64,000 nt of DNA from NCBI GenBank assembly GCA_035319125.1, contig DATHDG010000014.1:124001-188000 (forward strand), given 5' to 3'. This DNA comes from Fen-1308 sp035319125 (GTDB lineage: Bacteria; Nitrospirota; Thermodesulfovibrionia; Thermodesulfovibrionales; Dissulfurispiraceae). This document shows, one piece after another, positions 25,228 to 33,848 of this stretch. The notes under the pieces are model-generated. The model saw only the letters and a program-made list of their open reading frames with translations. It ran no database searches and was not told the origin of the DNA. A program made the translations under genes and the position numbers. Position 1 is the stretch's first letter. Each line of letters begins with the position of its first letter.

Positions 25228-25231
25228 CAAG

Positions 25232-26443
25232 ATGATTCCAGACTCTGTTAATGACATATTGCTGCAGATCGCCAACGGCAGAGTGCCCGAGGAAGATGTT
25301 GATAGTTTACCGGGTGTTACAGATGAACTTCGACAGGCTCTCAAACATCTGCGCGAGCTGGACAGGTTCGTCATGTCTTTCTGCCAGGGAGATCTCTCAG
25401 TTCAGCTAAATGCCAAAGGAAGGATGGCCGGTGCTCTAAAGACTCTTCATGCGAATCTGCGGCATCTTACATGGCAGACCAAACAGGTGGCTGCCGGGGA
25501 TTTCGATCAAAGGGTTGAATTCTTGGGAGAGTTCTCAACAGCTTTTAATTATATGGTGACTGCTCTAGCCAAAGCCAGGGAAGATCTGACTGTAAAGAAT
25601 CTTGAACTGGCGTCAGCTTATGAAGAGTTGAAATCAACACAAGCTCAATTGCTGCAGCAAGACAAGATGGCTGCCATAGGGCAACTGGCAGCTGGTGTTG
25701 CTCATGAAATCAATAACCCGATAGGATTTATAATGAGCAATTTAGAGACGCTGAGGCGTTATCAAGGTAAAATAGCAGAGTTTATGAAAGTTCAGAATTC
25801 AGTCATAAACGAGTGTTACAAGAGTTCACAGTACAAGGACCATTTAACCCAGGTTGAAGAAAAAAAACGATTGCTGAAGATCGACTATATAATGGATGAT
25901 ACTGAAAATCTTATTGGAGAATGTCTTGAAGGGACTGAGCGCGTAAAGAGAATTGTGCAGGATCTAAAAACTTTTTCACGAGTCGATGAGGTCGGGTATA
26001 AAGCCGCTGATATAAACTCAGGACTTGAAAGTACAATAAATATTGTATGGAATGAATTGAAGTACAAGATAACTCTTATCAGGGAATACGGCGACATACC
26101 TTTGACATTATGCAATCCTGGTCAGCTAAACCAGGTTTTCATGAATATTTTATTGAATGCTTCTCACGCAATAGAGCATAACGGAGAGGTTCGCATCAGG
26201 ACGTGGCGTGAAGGACGTTGGATCAACGTAGCTATATCCGATACAGGTATCGGGATGCCTGATGATATCAAGAAAAGAATATTTGAACCGTTTTTTACCA
26301 CGAAAGAGGTTGGCAAGGGTACAGGGCTGGGCTTGAGCATTGCATATGATATAATCTGCAAACATAATGGAGAGATAGAGGTGGAAAGCACTCTCGGCAA
26401 AGGCTCAACTTTTATCATCAGCATTCCTCTTGTCGAGAAATAA
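25232..26443 (+). CDS. Cytoplasmic histidine kinase with HAMP-like linker
   Basis: About 403 residues from ATG 25232, four bases after the V4R stop; upstream in-frame starts lie inside the V4R gene. No membrane segment is visible. A HAMP-like region (LSVQLNAKGRMAGALKTLHA, FDQRVEFLGEFSTAFN) leads to a coiled coil (ELASAYEELKSTQAQLLQQD), the phospho-accepting His in GVAHEINNPIGFIMSNL, and the ATPase motifs NILLNASHAIE, DTGIGMPDDI and GTGLGLSIAY. No response regulator is adjacent. The pair with the V4R protein suggests a soluble two-component sensor. Confidence 0.9.
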   Translation: MIPDSVNDILLQIANGRVPEEDVDSLPGVTDELRQALKHLRELDRFVMSFCQGDLSVQLNAKGRMAGALKTLHANLRHLTWQTKQVAAGDFDQRVEFLGEFSTAFNYMVTALAKAREDLTVKNLELASAYEELKSTQAQLLQQDKMAAIGQLAAGVAHEINNPIGFIMSNLETLRRYQGKIAEFMKVQNSVINECYKSSQYKDHLTQVEEKKRLLKIDYIMDDTENLIGECLEGTERVKRIVQDLKTFSRVDEVGYKAADINSGLESTINIVWNELKYKITLIREYGDIPLTLCNPGQLNQVFMNILLNASHAIEHNGEVRIRTWREGRWINVAISDTGIGMPDDIKKRIFEPFFTTKEVGKGTGLGLSIAYDIICKHNGEIEVESTLGKGSTFIISIPLVEK

Positions 26444-26520
26444 TTCAGTTTCACCCCGATCATAAGAATCATAACTCGGCTGCACTTCCGATCTGGCACA
26501 TAATATATAAAAGTCAGGAC

Positions 26521-26536
26521 TTGACCAGTCGGTCAA
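26521..26536. promoter_or_regulatory. TTGACC-N4-GGTCAA palindrome
   Basis: A perfect 6+6 inverted repeat with a 4-base spacer (AGTC), of the size and sequence style of TetR-family operators. No regulator or target gene remains next to it. Confidence 0.35.
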
Positions 26537-27204
26537 TACCAGGGAAAGCATCTACTTCATCCAATCTTTCACATCGCGTGACAGATGGGAACGCCGGGCG
26601 TTGCACATGATTATCCGCATCCGATGAGATGTTTTGACAGTAACAAACATTCGGCGAGATTAGCAAAATGGTGTGATGTTCGAGCCAACAACCTCATCGG
26701 CCAGGTCTTAGTAAGAACTGGAAATCCGCAACAATCATATCTGGTCTGGTACAAATAATTATCCCGGAGCTAATCGGAGTCCTTGCTAAAGGCATTCTGT
26801 TAGGGCAGCCTGAAGTTTACTAAGTTGGTCGTCGTTACGTTATATTTCGACTGTAACCTTGATGAATTGGCCCCTAAAGAGAAGCCGGTTGACTGTGGAT
26901 TCAAAAATCCGCAAGTCACCTACTTGATGAGAGTACCAGAAATTTAAGAAATGATGATTTTCAGTTGTACTGTGGCTTGGCGCCAGAAAAATGACAATCT
27001 CAATTTCTGGACAACTACATATAAATTAAGGTCTTCCCTTAAAGTAGTTTACCGGAACATCTTCTCGACTCGGCGTTTGTTTCCGAAAGAATCATTGCGT
27101 ACGTCGGCAAAACTGACGCTGCTATGTTAGGGAAGATATGGTGATTCGCGAGGTTTTTGTAAGCCGTGTTCCGAATTCGATACAAATTACAGAGTTGGGA
27201 TTGA

Positions 27205-27226
27205 GTGGCCGGGGGCGCCCCGGCCA
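27205..27226. terminator. GC-rich hairpin downstream of brnA
   Basis: GTGGCCGGGG and CCCCGGCCAC flank a 2-base centre in an otherwise AT-rich stretch, 23 bases past the brnA stop on the minus strand. No T-run follows, so it may be a mRNA-end or protein-binding element rather than a simple terminator. Confidence 0.45.
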
Positions 27227-27248
27227 CAAGAAATATAAATTATACAGT

Positions 27249-27539
27249 TTATTTCTCGCAGGGAATTTGCTGGCTTGCGGCAGCAGTCTCAATTCGTGTT
27301 TTATAATCACGCAAGGCTTCGTTTACAAGTGTTTGGTAGGCCGATTTTTGTTCACTTGCACGGCGACGGAAAAATAGAATGATGTCATCATCAATTCTTA
27401 TCGTCGTTGAAATTTTCTTGGGCCGATAGAATCTGCCTCTTACGCCACGGGTAAAATCAATCTCAGCAGGCAGTTCAAAGTTATCCCTGGTATCTTTATC
27501 GTTCTTCGTATTATTTTTTCTATGATTTAGAGTTTTCAT
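27249..27539 (-). CDS. brnA: BrnA-type antitoxin
   Basis: A 96-residue antitoxin of the BrnT/BrnA type II toxin-antitoxin system. The DNA-binding ribbon-helix-helix part is RPKKISTTIRIDDDIILFFR followed by SAYQTLVNEALRDY. The N-terminal arm should cover the BrnT active site, and the complex represses its own promoter. The gene overlaps brnT by 20 bases, in the toxin-first order usual for this system. The C-terminus ends in a polar tail. Confidence 0.88.
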   Translation of the reverse strand: MKTLNHRKNNTKNDKDTRDNFELPAEIDFTRGVRGRFYRPKKISTTIRIDDDIILFFRRRASEQKSAYQTLVNEALRDYKTRIETAAASQQIPCEK

Positions 27540-27825
27540 ATTGATCTCGTTCCTTTCTTGTTGCCGTTCTGGCAGTTATAATTCTGATAGTCTCTGTTCC
27601 ATTTACGGAAATGTTGTAGAGATGGCCAACTACGAGGATTCTATCTTTCTTTGTTGAGCCTATAGTTATCCACCTTTCTTCTCCATCATCATAGCGCACG
27701 TCGAGAATGCCGCGCTGCATCGGATCGAAAAAAACCTCGGTCGCCTCTTCAAAACTGACAGAGTGTTTCTTCTGATTCTTGCGATTCTTGTTTTCATCCC
27801 ACTCAAAATGCCATTTTGTATCCAC
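27520..27825 (-). CDS. brnT: BrnT-type ribonuclease toxin
   Basis: A 101-residue toxin related to RelE-fold ribonucleases. Family marks: WDENKNRKNQKKHSVSFEEA at the N-terminus, VFFDP, then EERWITIGSTKKDRILVVGH and the C-terminal IRIITARTATRKERDQY with the catalytic Arg region. It cleaves RNA in the cytoplasm when BrnA is lost. The pair is an island in an otherwise empty 2-kb stretch, which fits a mobile or selfish module. Confidence 0.9.
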   Translation of the reverse strand: MDTKWHFEWDENKNRKNQKKHSVSFEEATEVFFDPMQRGILDVRYDDGEERWITIGSTKKDRILVVGHLYNISVNGTETIRIITARTATRKERDQYENSKS

Positions 27826-28427
27826 GTAGATATTCCTTAGTTATTATCATAGCAAAATGTAGTTACAATGTCCATACATCAGTCGAATGTACCATTTTTA
27901 TTGATATCAATTATGTCTTTTGGAGATCACACATAGTTTCAATCGCGGATTGACTTTGAAGTTTCCAGATTATGGAATACTGCCAGATGGGAAAACTTCG
28001 TTGCGACGTACCCGATAAATCGCGTTTTCGACATTTATGGGTCATTTTAACAATAACCTAAAGAAACTGACACAGACCATTTCTGGGCCATGCCGATCCG
28101 ACTCGGCGGCGCAATAAATTTGCCCGATCGGATATCGGCGTGTTTGGGGGCCAACTCTTCTGAACCATAATCAGGCTAATCGGAAGGTTATAAACGGCAT
28201 CAAACATTTTGCTTCTGCCAGCTACCTTTGGAAAGCTTTATTTCGGGAAAGACCGCTGACCAAAGGATAGATATACACGCTCTACTTCATGTGAGTACCA
28301 AAGAACGACCATCTACCATGTCGAATACGGATAACTATATGGAGTCGGCACCAGATCTGACGACGTCTGATAGGTAAAGTACAAACTTCTACATATAGCA
28401 TGCCTTGTAAGCAGCCAAAAAATTAAC
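27826..28427. other. 600-base gene-free stretch
   Basis: No supported gene. On the minus strand a short open stretch around 28060-28180 is free of stops but has no start or recognised domain. It separates the BrnTA pair from the Mo island and may be the other flank of the decayed insertion. The brnT promoter should be near 27840-27900. Confidence 0.4.
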
Positions 28428-28910
28428 CTATCGTTTCAACACCGCCTGCACTGCTATCTTTCTTTTTTCCGCAAACTCAGTCTCGGCCTTGTCCCACCAC
28501 CCGGGGAGCTGTCCATTATAGTTAACAACTCTGGCTTTCAGGTCGTTTTTTTTGCGCTCGGCATCGATGGTCCTGAGCTTCAGACTGTCCAGCTTTGCCC
28601 TAAAGTAGTTATACTCATCATCACCGCTGTATCTTCTTGCCTGCTGGAATTGTGCTGCGTCAGGCAGATAATCCAATGCCGAATCATACTGTTCTCTGCC
28701 GGTAAAATCCTTCATCGATTTCAGAATTCCTATCTGTTGAGCGGCATAGTCTATGAGTTGATCATTGAGCTGTTTCTGCTGGTCCCTGTATAAAAGATTG
28801 AGGTCTGTAATCTCATCACGCTGCTGGCCGTAACTAATAGCTGCAAATGCAGCTGAGTATAAAGCTATCAGTGCTATCATGCGGCCTATTACGCTAGCAA
28901 TGTGCGCCAT
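28428..28910 (-). CDS. Exported coiled-coil protein, unknown
   Basis: A 160-residue protein with an N-terminal hydrophobic segment (GRMIALIALYSAAFAAISYG) that may be a signal peptide or anchor, then a mostly helical, Gln- and Lys-rich part with likely coiled coils (DLNLLYRDQQKQLNDQLIDY, RAKLDSLKLRTIDAERKKND). It overlaps the end of the histidine phosphatase gene by 17 bases, so it is the last gene of the Mo island transcript or a neighbour acquired beside it. ATG 28880 is an alternative start. I do not recognise the family. Confidence 0.55.
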   Translation of the reverse strand: MAHIASVIGRMIALIALYSAAFAAISYGQQRDEITDLNLLYRDQQKQLNDQLIDYAAQQIGILKSMKDFTGREQYDSALDYLPDAAQFQQARRYSGDDEYNYFRAKLDSLKLRTIDAERKKNDLKARVVNYNGQLPGWWDKAETEFAEKRKIAVQAVLKR

Positions 28911-29508
28911 ATGTCAAGTTCAGCGATTCGACAAGAAAATCACTATTTAGGCATTTAATAATGTTGATACAGGCATAGTCCTGGCCGATTCTGAAAAGAT
29001 TGTTTAACGGCATGCCAAGTATATGGCAAATGATTATCCGGTTGATTCCGGCATGGCCCACAATGATGATGTCGCCCGAAGAAGTGCTGATGATATTTTC
29101 AAAAACCGGAAGCAATCGCCTGCTGCATTCAAAGAAGCTTTCGCCTCCTGGGGGGCTGTAATGCGCAATGTCCTTACCGCGTGCTTTGAATTCGTCCGGA
29201 TGACGCCCCATGATTTCGTCGAAGGACAATCCTTCCCATTCCCCCAGGTTAATCTCTCTGAGTCCGGTGCGTGTTTCGATACTTGCGTTCGTGCCGGCCG
29301 CCAATATCTGCGCTGTTTGTTTTGATCGCGACAGATCGCTACAAAAAATGTGCTTTATCTCTTTGCAGGATAATCTGTCATGCAGGCATTGAATCTGTTG
29401 TACGCCATCAATGCTCATAGGAAGATCTATTTGTCCTATGAAACGCCTGCGATTATCCGGCAACTGGATCTGTCCGTGTCTGATCAGATAAAGCGTTCTG
29501 CTGTCCAT
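28894..29508 (-). CDS. Histidine phosphatase (phosphoglycerate mutase-like)
   Basis: A 204-residue phosphatase of the branch that includes alpha-ribazole phosphatase (CobC). The RHG motif is in LYLIRHGQI at residues 5-13 (catalytic His11), with FCSDLSRSKQTA, the acid residue in REINLGEWEGLSF, and the second His in IIIVGHAGINR. No cobalamin genes are near. It follows the AMP-forming ligase gene by three bases and is part of the Mo island, where it may remove a phosphate from a pathway intermediate or cofactor. Function in the island is unknown. Confidence 0.82.
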   Translation of the reverse strand: MDSRTLYLIRHGQIQLPDNRRRFIGQIDLPMSIDGVQQIQCLHDRLSCKEIKHIFCSDLSRSKQTAQILAAGTNASIETRTGLREINLGEWEGLSFDEIMGRHPDEFKARGKDIAHYSPPGGESFFECSRRLLPVFENIISTSSGDIIIVGHAGINRIIICHILGMPLNNLFRIGQDYACINIIKCLNSDFLVESLNLTYGAHC

Positions 29509-29511
29509 GGC

Positions 29512-30843
29512 CTACCTTGATACAGCTATTCTCCTCTTGCCTCTCGCAATCGTCAAATCACCCATGCAATGTGACTCTTCAATTTTGATAGTCAGGTCTG
29601 TGCCTAATTTCTCATTTATAATACTTGCTATTTTTCTGATATCATATGCTTTATTCTGCGAAGCGTGTTCACCTGATGTATTTATGGTAAGAGCTGATAT
29701 GCTCAGTTTTGATGCATTGAGTATATCATTTACTGAAGCAGTATAATCGATTACCCCGGGTGTAGCGAACATAATTTCATCAAGATCCAATATGCTGAAA
29801 CTCCTGTCGGTACGCGTCTTTATCAGATTTTCTCTTCGGCCTGCAATCTTATCTAAAAGCTTAAGCTGCGTGCCGCATTCACATTGAATAGTCAAAAATC
29901 TGGAGATATCACCAGTCTTGTAACGGATCAAGGGCATGCCGCTGCGCGTCAGCGTAGTGAATACTACTTCTCCATATTTTCCATCGGGCGGACATTTACC
30001 GGAGTCGTCTACGATCTCAAAATACATATCAGCTTCACGAAGGTGGTAGCCTGCATGAGCGTCGCACTCGACTCCACCGCCCAGTCCCATTTCAGTCATA
30101 CCGTAATGATCGAAGACTCGACAGCCCCAAAGTCGTTCCAGTTCGCGCACAATGAGCGAAGGAAGATTGTCGGTGCTTAACAAAACGCTCTTCAGATGAA
30201 TATCAATGCCCTTGAACTCAGAATATCTTGCGAGGGCAAACACCTGAACCGGGATGCCGACCAGGGAATTGATTTCATGCCGCCTGATGACGGAAAGGGT
30301 TTCGTTCATATCTCTGACAACACCATGAGGCACCGGAATGACCCCGAAGCGTTTAAGTGCGGCTGAGAGCAGATCGCCCACACTCCCAGGACGCTCCCCT
30401 GGAAGCAGTATCATAACCCTGTCGCCTTTCTTGACCAGTGTGGACATCCCATGCCTGAAGAAATCTATCGTCAATTCCTGATCCAACGGCGTGAAATATA
30501 TTCGCTTTGGATTGCCGGTCGTTCCGGAAGATTCAAGTGTTACGACCCTGCTTATTTCATCCTGAGAGATACATAGGAATTGGAGCGCCTGCTTGGCAAT
30601 GTCGTCTGCTGATGTCATCGGAAAGCGTTCCAGATCCTTAAAAGATTTTATCCCAGGGTTGTCGATGCCGCTAAATTTGTTCTTATAAAATGGACTATTC
30701 TTTAAAACAAACTGGATTGTTTCGTTCAGCTTTTTCAATTGATACGATTCTATCAGGTCTCTGTTCAACATGTCCCCGGACAGTCCGAGTTTCCGGGTTA
30801 TCAATGCGTCAAGAGGCGTCCTTCTAATCACTGTCATCTTCAT
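29512..30843 (-). CDS. AMP-forming CoA ligase-like protein (DVU_1553 type)
   Basis: A 443-residue member of the phenylacetate-CoA ligase branch of adenylate-forming enzymes. Motifs: ATP loop VTLESSGTTGNPKRIYF, DHYGMTEMGLGGGVECDAH, and IRYKTGDISRFL. It would adenylate a carboxylate, perhaps joining it to CoA, an amine or a protein. Its start overlaps the TrsS stop by four bases. As I recall, Desulfovibrio vulgaris carries homologues in the same order at DVU_1551-1559 beside its molybdenum aldehyde oxidoreductase. The substrate is not known; an aldehyde-derived acid is one possibility, a cofactor precursor another. Confidence 0.82.
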   Translation of the reverse strand: MKMTVIRRTPLDALITRKLGLSGDMLNRDLIESYQLKKLNETIQFVLKNSPFYKNKFSGIDNPGIKSFKDLERFPMTSADDIAKQALQFLCISQDEISRVVTLESSGTTGNPKRIYFTPLDQELTIDFFRHGMSTLVKKGDRVMILLPGERPGSVGDLLSAALKRFGVIPVPHGVVRDMNETLSVIRRHEINSLVGIPVQVFALARYSEFKGIDIHLKSVLLSTDNLPSLIVRELERLWGCRVFDHYGMTEMGLGGGVECDAHAGYHLREADMYFEIVDDSGKCPPDGKYGEVVFTTLTRSGMPLIRYKTGDISRFLTIQCECGTQLKLLDKIAGRRENLIKTRTDRSFSILDLDEIMFATPGVIDYTASVNDILNASKLSISALTINTSGEHASQNKAYDIRKIASIINEKLGTDLTIKIEESHCMGDLTIARGKRRIAVSR

Positions 30844-32207
30844 TGAGGCCTATATAGAGGCCTGCCGTCACTGCTGGTCAGATTATAAGCGCAGAAGGGG
30901 ACTATCCTGTTATCAGGGTTGACGACATGTATGAAACATTCGCGCAGCCGTTTAAGGTCAATGTTCCAGACATCCTGAAATGCCATTCCTGATATGCATA
31001 GAGAATAATTTTCAACACGCTCAAGGAATGCGTCGAGGCTGGATACGTTCATAAAGCTACTGTTTGAGGGTTCGGTATCTGCCACACTTGCACCGGTTCC
31101 TGCGGTCCATTTCCTTGCGACAAAGAGCTGCGACCTTTTAGCGCCGCCTGTTGAAGACTGAGAACTGCAGCAGCATGAACTCCCAGTTTTGCGGGACTTC
31201 AACTCGCCGTTTTCCATCAGAACGAAGCTTCCATTGAATGAGCAATATGAATTTTCGGCTGTCGGCGGCCGGAAGTCACTTTGCTTCATCAAGCCACCGG
31301 TCTGGCGTTCAATTTCGCTTATAATTTCAGGTATCGTAATACGATCGGAATCCTCAGGGGCTTTCGGATATCTGCCGAAATAGCTGATCGGCTGAAAGTG
31401 AACGCCCCTGACAGTCGGCATATTTGCAATAGCGTATTTTATGATCGCGCCAATATTGCTGTCATTTACCCCCGGTATGATGGTCGGTACTAACACAACT
31501 CCAAGTTGCTGTTCATTGCATTGCGAAATAGCTGCCTTCTTTAATTCAAGCAACGATCGTCCGCGAATTCTATCGTATATTGCGTCATCCGTTCCATCAA
31601 ACTGAAGAAATACGCAGCCCAAACCGGCTTCTTTGAGTCGATGGACATAGAGTGCATCTTCGGCCAGGCGAAGGCCATTGGTATTCAACTGAAAAAAGCT
31701 GAATCCAAGAGAGCGTCCCATAGATATAATTTCCGGAAGATCATCCCTCAGGGTGGGTTCCCCGCCCGACAGCTGTATATTGAAAGGTCCTCCACTGTCC
31801 ATCAGCATTTCATACCATTTTCCTATTGTTCTAATGTTCGGAGCGCCGCGGTTACAGCCGGTTGATGCAAAACAGACAGGGCATTGCAGATTACAGCGGT
31901 CCGTGACTTCAAGAAGGACGCAGCATGTATGCTGACGATGGTCGGGGCATAGGCCGCAGTCAAAAGGGCAGCCATTACGGACATCTGTCGCGCAGACATT
32001 TGGGTACACCGCAGGTTTTGATACCCGCCATGATTCATATGACGGCTGCCCGCGCCATATTATAGTCCTGAAATTACCGTGTTCCGCGCATGTCTTATCG
32101 AGATACACATTGTCTCCGATGGCTACTCGCCTTGCCTGAATTCTGCTGAGGCATGTGGGGCAGAGACTTTCTGTTTCTCCAATTATCTGTTCACTGTCGA
32201 TCTTCAT
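30840..32207 (-). CDS. trsS: Radical SAM protein TrsS-like, Cys form
   Basis: A 455-residue radical SAM enzyme. It has an N-terminal metal-binding-like segment (SLCPTCLSRIQAR, LDKTCAEHGNF), an auxiliary cysteine set GCPFDCGLCPDH, and the SAM-cluster motif TDRCNLQCPVCFAST, with NIQLSGGEPTLRDDL and LNTNGLRLA after it. This layout matches the MJ0619/Tes-like group and the TrsS (seleno)proteins. A Cys-rich stretch near residue 347 (SSCCCSSQ) may replace selenocysteine of other members; no in-frame TGA is used here. It overlaps its neighbours on both sides. Its methyltransferase and redox partners are in the same island; the reaction is unknown. Confidence 0.82.
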   Translation of the reverse strand: MKIDSEQIIGETESLCPTCLSRIQARRVAIGDNVYLDKTCAEHGNFRTIIWRGQPSYESWRVSKPAVYPNVCATDVRNGCPFDCGLCPDHRQHTCCVLLEVTDRCNLQCPVCFASTGCNRGAPNIRTIGKWYEMLMDSGGPFNIQLSGGEPTLRDDLPEIISMGRSLGFSFFQLNTNGLRLAEDALYVHRLKEAGLGCVFLQFDGTDDAIYDRIRGRSLLELKKAAISQCNEQQLGVVLVPTIIPGVNDSNIGAIIKYAIANMPTVRGVHFQPISYFGRYPKAPEDSDRITIPEIISEIERQTGGLMKQSDFRPPTAENSYCSFNGSFVLMENGELKSRKTGSSCCCSSQSSTGGAKRSQLFVARKWTAGTGASVADTEPSNSSFMNVSSLDAFLERVENYSLCISGMAFQDVWNIDLKRLRECFIHVVNPDNRIVPFCAYNLTSSDGRPLYRPQ

Positions 32208-32811
32208 GCACTTTGATCATCGAACAAATCTTCTCGTAATCGTCAGGAGTATCGATATCCAGCAATATTCCCTCATCCTGCACATCGACTTCAAGAGCTT
32301 TATTTTCATGCCGCTCAAGCAGCTTTTGCAAGCCGCCAATCCCATTCCAGGTAAGGATCTCCGGAAACAGCTTTGATGAAATAAGAGGAGGGTGCCCACG
32401 CTGTTTGCGGTTGACTGGATACAGGACCAGAGCTTCGGAACCTTCGTATGCCTTGATCATCAACCTGATGGAGCTGCTTTTTACAAGGGGAATGTCAGCC
32501 GGCAGCAAGAAGACGCCCTCTACTTCACTATTGAGAGATCTGATCCCGGCAGAGACTGATGAGAACATTCCAAGGTTGTAATCAGCGTTGAATGTCCATT
32601 TTATATGCAAACGCTCCAGCAGCTGCCTGATATCGTCGGCTCTGTTGCCTAGCACAACGGTGATGTCTGCAATATCTGCCTCAACAAACGCAGAGATCGC
32701 TTTTTCAATAATGGTAGAGCCGCATAAAGTCAGCAGAGGTTTGAAATCTTGCATCCTGGAAGAATAGCCGGCCGACAGGATGATCGCTGCTAGATTTTTT
32801 TGGGCGGACAT
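32191..32811 (-). CDS. MocA-like nucleotidyltransferase (DVU_1551 type)
   Basis: A 206-residue NTP transferase of the MobA/MocA/CoxC branch. The nucleotide motif LAAIILSAGYSSRMQDFKPL is at residues 7-26, FLLPADIPLVK holds the metal-binding Asp, and LYPVNRKQRGHPPLISSKLF is the typical substrate region. In xanthine-dehydrogenase-type systems MocA adds CMP to molybdopterin to form the cytosine dinucleotide cofactor, which Mop-type aldehyde oxidoreductases carry. It overlaps xdhC and trsS. Most likely it supplies the oxidoreductase encoded in the same operon. Confidence 0.85.
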   Translation of the reverse strand: MSAQKNLAAIILSAGYSSRMQDFKPLLTLCGSTIIEKAISAFVEADIADITVVLGNRADDIRQLLERLHIKWTFNADYNLGMFSSVSAGIRSLNSEVEGVFLLPADIPLVKSSSIRLMIKAYEGSEALVLYPVNRKQRGHPPLISSKLFPEILTWNGIGGLQKLLERHENKALEVDVQDEGILLDIDTPDDYEKICSMIKVHEDRQ

Positions 32812-33848
32812 TTTGATTTTTCAGCCCTCACCTTAATCAGTTCTCCAACAATGCTCACAGCAAGCTCCTCCGGTGTCTCAGCTCCGATATCAGTACCTAT
32901 CGGCGAGTAGATACGATCAAGATCATGTTTATGGAAGCCTTCGTCAGCAAGTGCCTTGAATATCATGTCGCGCTTCCGTCTGCTGCCTATCATGCCGATG
33001 TAACCTGCCGATGTCTTCAATGATGCTGCCAGAATTGTTTTGTCGTGAAGGTGCCCACGCGTTACAATTACAATATAGCTGTCACCATCAATTTCCAGCT
33101 GCGGCAGCCTTTCGAAAGATTCCAGCACTATGATTTCTGTAGGGGCTGGAAACCTTTCGCGGCTGGCAAATTCAGCGCGGTCGTCTAAAACTATTGTTCT
33201 GAATCCAACAGTTCCACTCAGAGGAGCAATACTCTGGGACACGTGGCCTGCTCCGAATATGAAGACGGTTCCGGCATTGACCAGCGGCTCTATCAGGAGC
33301 TGGCGATTTTCAATCATTAACGAATGCACAAACATTCTTTTTGGCCCTGAAATAATTTCCTTTAACATATCTGCACTGAGTCCCACGTCTCCGATAAGTG
33401 AATTGTCATTTCTGTATAGACATTGCTTCGATTGCGCATCATCGCTTCCCGTTATAGCGGTGATTAACCAGCCGATTCCATGTCTGCTAAAAATGCTGGC
33501 TGCTTCATCAAGGATAGCATTTCTGGTTCTGTCAGCAGCATTGACGAAATCCAGAAGAACCCGACCCTCTCCCCCGCAGATCATGTCCATATCCGCCGCA
33601 TCTTTGCCCGTCAGCAAAAAAGAATGAACAATCGGTTTGCCGGATCCAAGAACATCTGCCGCTTTTCTGATAACCTCAGACTCAAGACGTCCGCCTCCGA
33701 TGCTGCCGCTTATCGAACCGTCGGTCTTGACAAGCATTTTTGCCCCTGTTGTCCGCGGTGCTGACCCTGTCTGGTCGAAAACAGTTGCGACAACAAAATT
33801 TTGAGATCGGCTGATTAGTTCAGCCATTTCGCGAAATATCTTTTTCAA
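32790..33848 (-). CDS. xdhC: XdhC/CoxF-family molybdenum cofactor chaperone
   Basis: A 352-residue protein that binds the molybdenum cofactor, protects it during sulfuration and delivers it to xanthine-oxidase-family enzymes. N-terminal XdhC domain: VFDQTGSAPRTTGAKMLV, GSIGGGRLE and DMICGGEGRVLLDF with the cofactor-related Cys. C-terminal Rossmann domain: FIFGAGHVSQSIAPL and GMIGSRRKRDMIF. It overlaps the C-GCAxxG-C-C gene by four bases and the NTP transferase gene by 22, so these are made together. The client is clearly the aldehyde oxidoreductase at 37715-40447. Confidence 0.93.
   Translation of the reverse strand: MKKIFREMAELISRSQNFVVATVFDQTGSAPRTTGAKMLVKTDGSISGSIGGGRLESEVIRKAADVLGSGKPIVHSFLLTGKDAADMDMICGGEGRVLLDFVNAADRTRNAILDEAASIFSRHGIGWLITAITGSDDAQSKQCLYRNDNSLIGDVGLSADMLKEIISGPKRMFVHSLMIENRQLLIEPLVNAGTVFIFGAGHVSQSIAPLSGTVGFRTIVLDDRAEFASRERFPAPTEIIVLESFERLPQLEIDGDSYIVIVTRGHLHDKTILAASLKTSAGYIGMIGSRRKRDMIFKALADEGFHKHDLDRIYSPIGTDIGAETPEELAVSIVGELIKVRAEKSKCPPKKI

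Larger units (their letters stand above)
26444..27248. other. 800-base gene-free stretch, possibly a decayed insertion
   Basis: No coding frame that I can support on either strand. It holds a perfect interrupted palindrome at 26521-26536, an imperfect hairpin near 26900-26925, and a GC-rich hairpin at 27205-27226. With the BrnTA pair and a second empty stretch beyond it, this looks like a worn accessory insertion, but I found no transposase or terminal repeats. Confidence 0.4.

Noticed and set aside
27039..27227. Short minus-strand frames in the gene-poor stretch, read as possible transposase remains
   Set aside because: The translated sequence shows no transposase motif (no DDE residues or HTH) and I could find no paired terminal repeats.
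30840..32207. An in-frame TGA selenocysteine codon in the TrsS-like gene
   Set aside because: The frame is open throughout with Cys at the candidate places; no TGA is needed to explain it.
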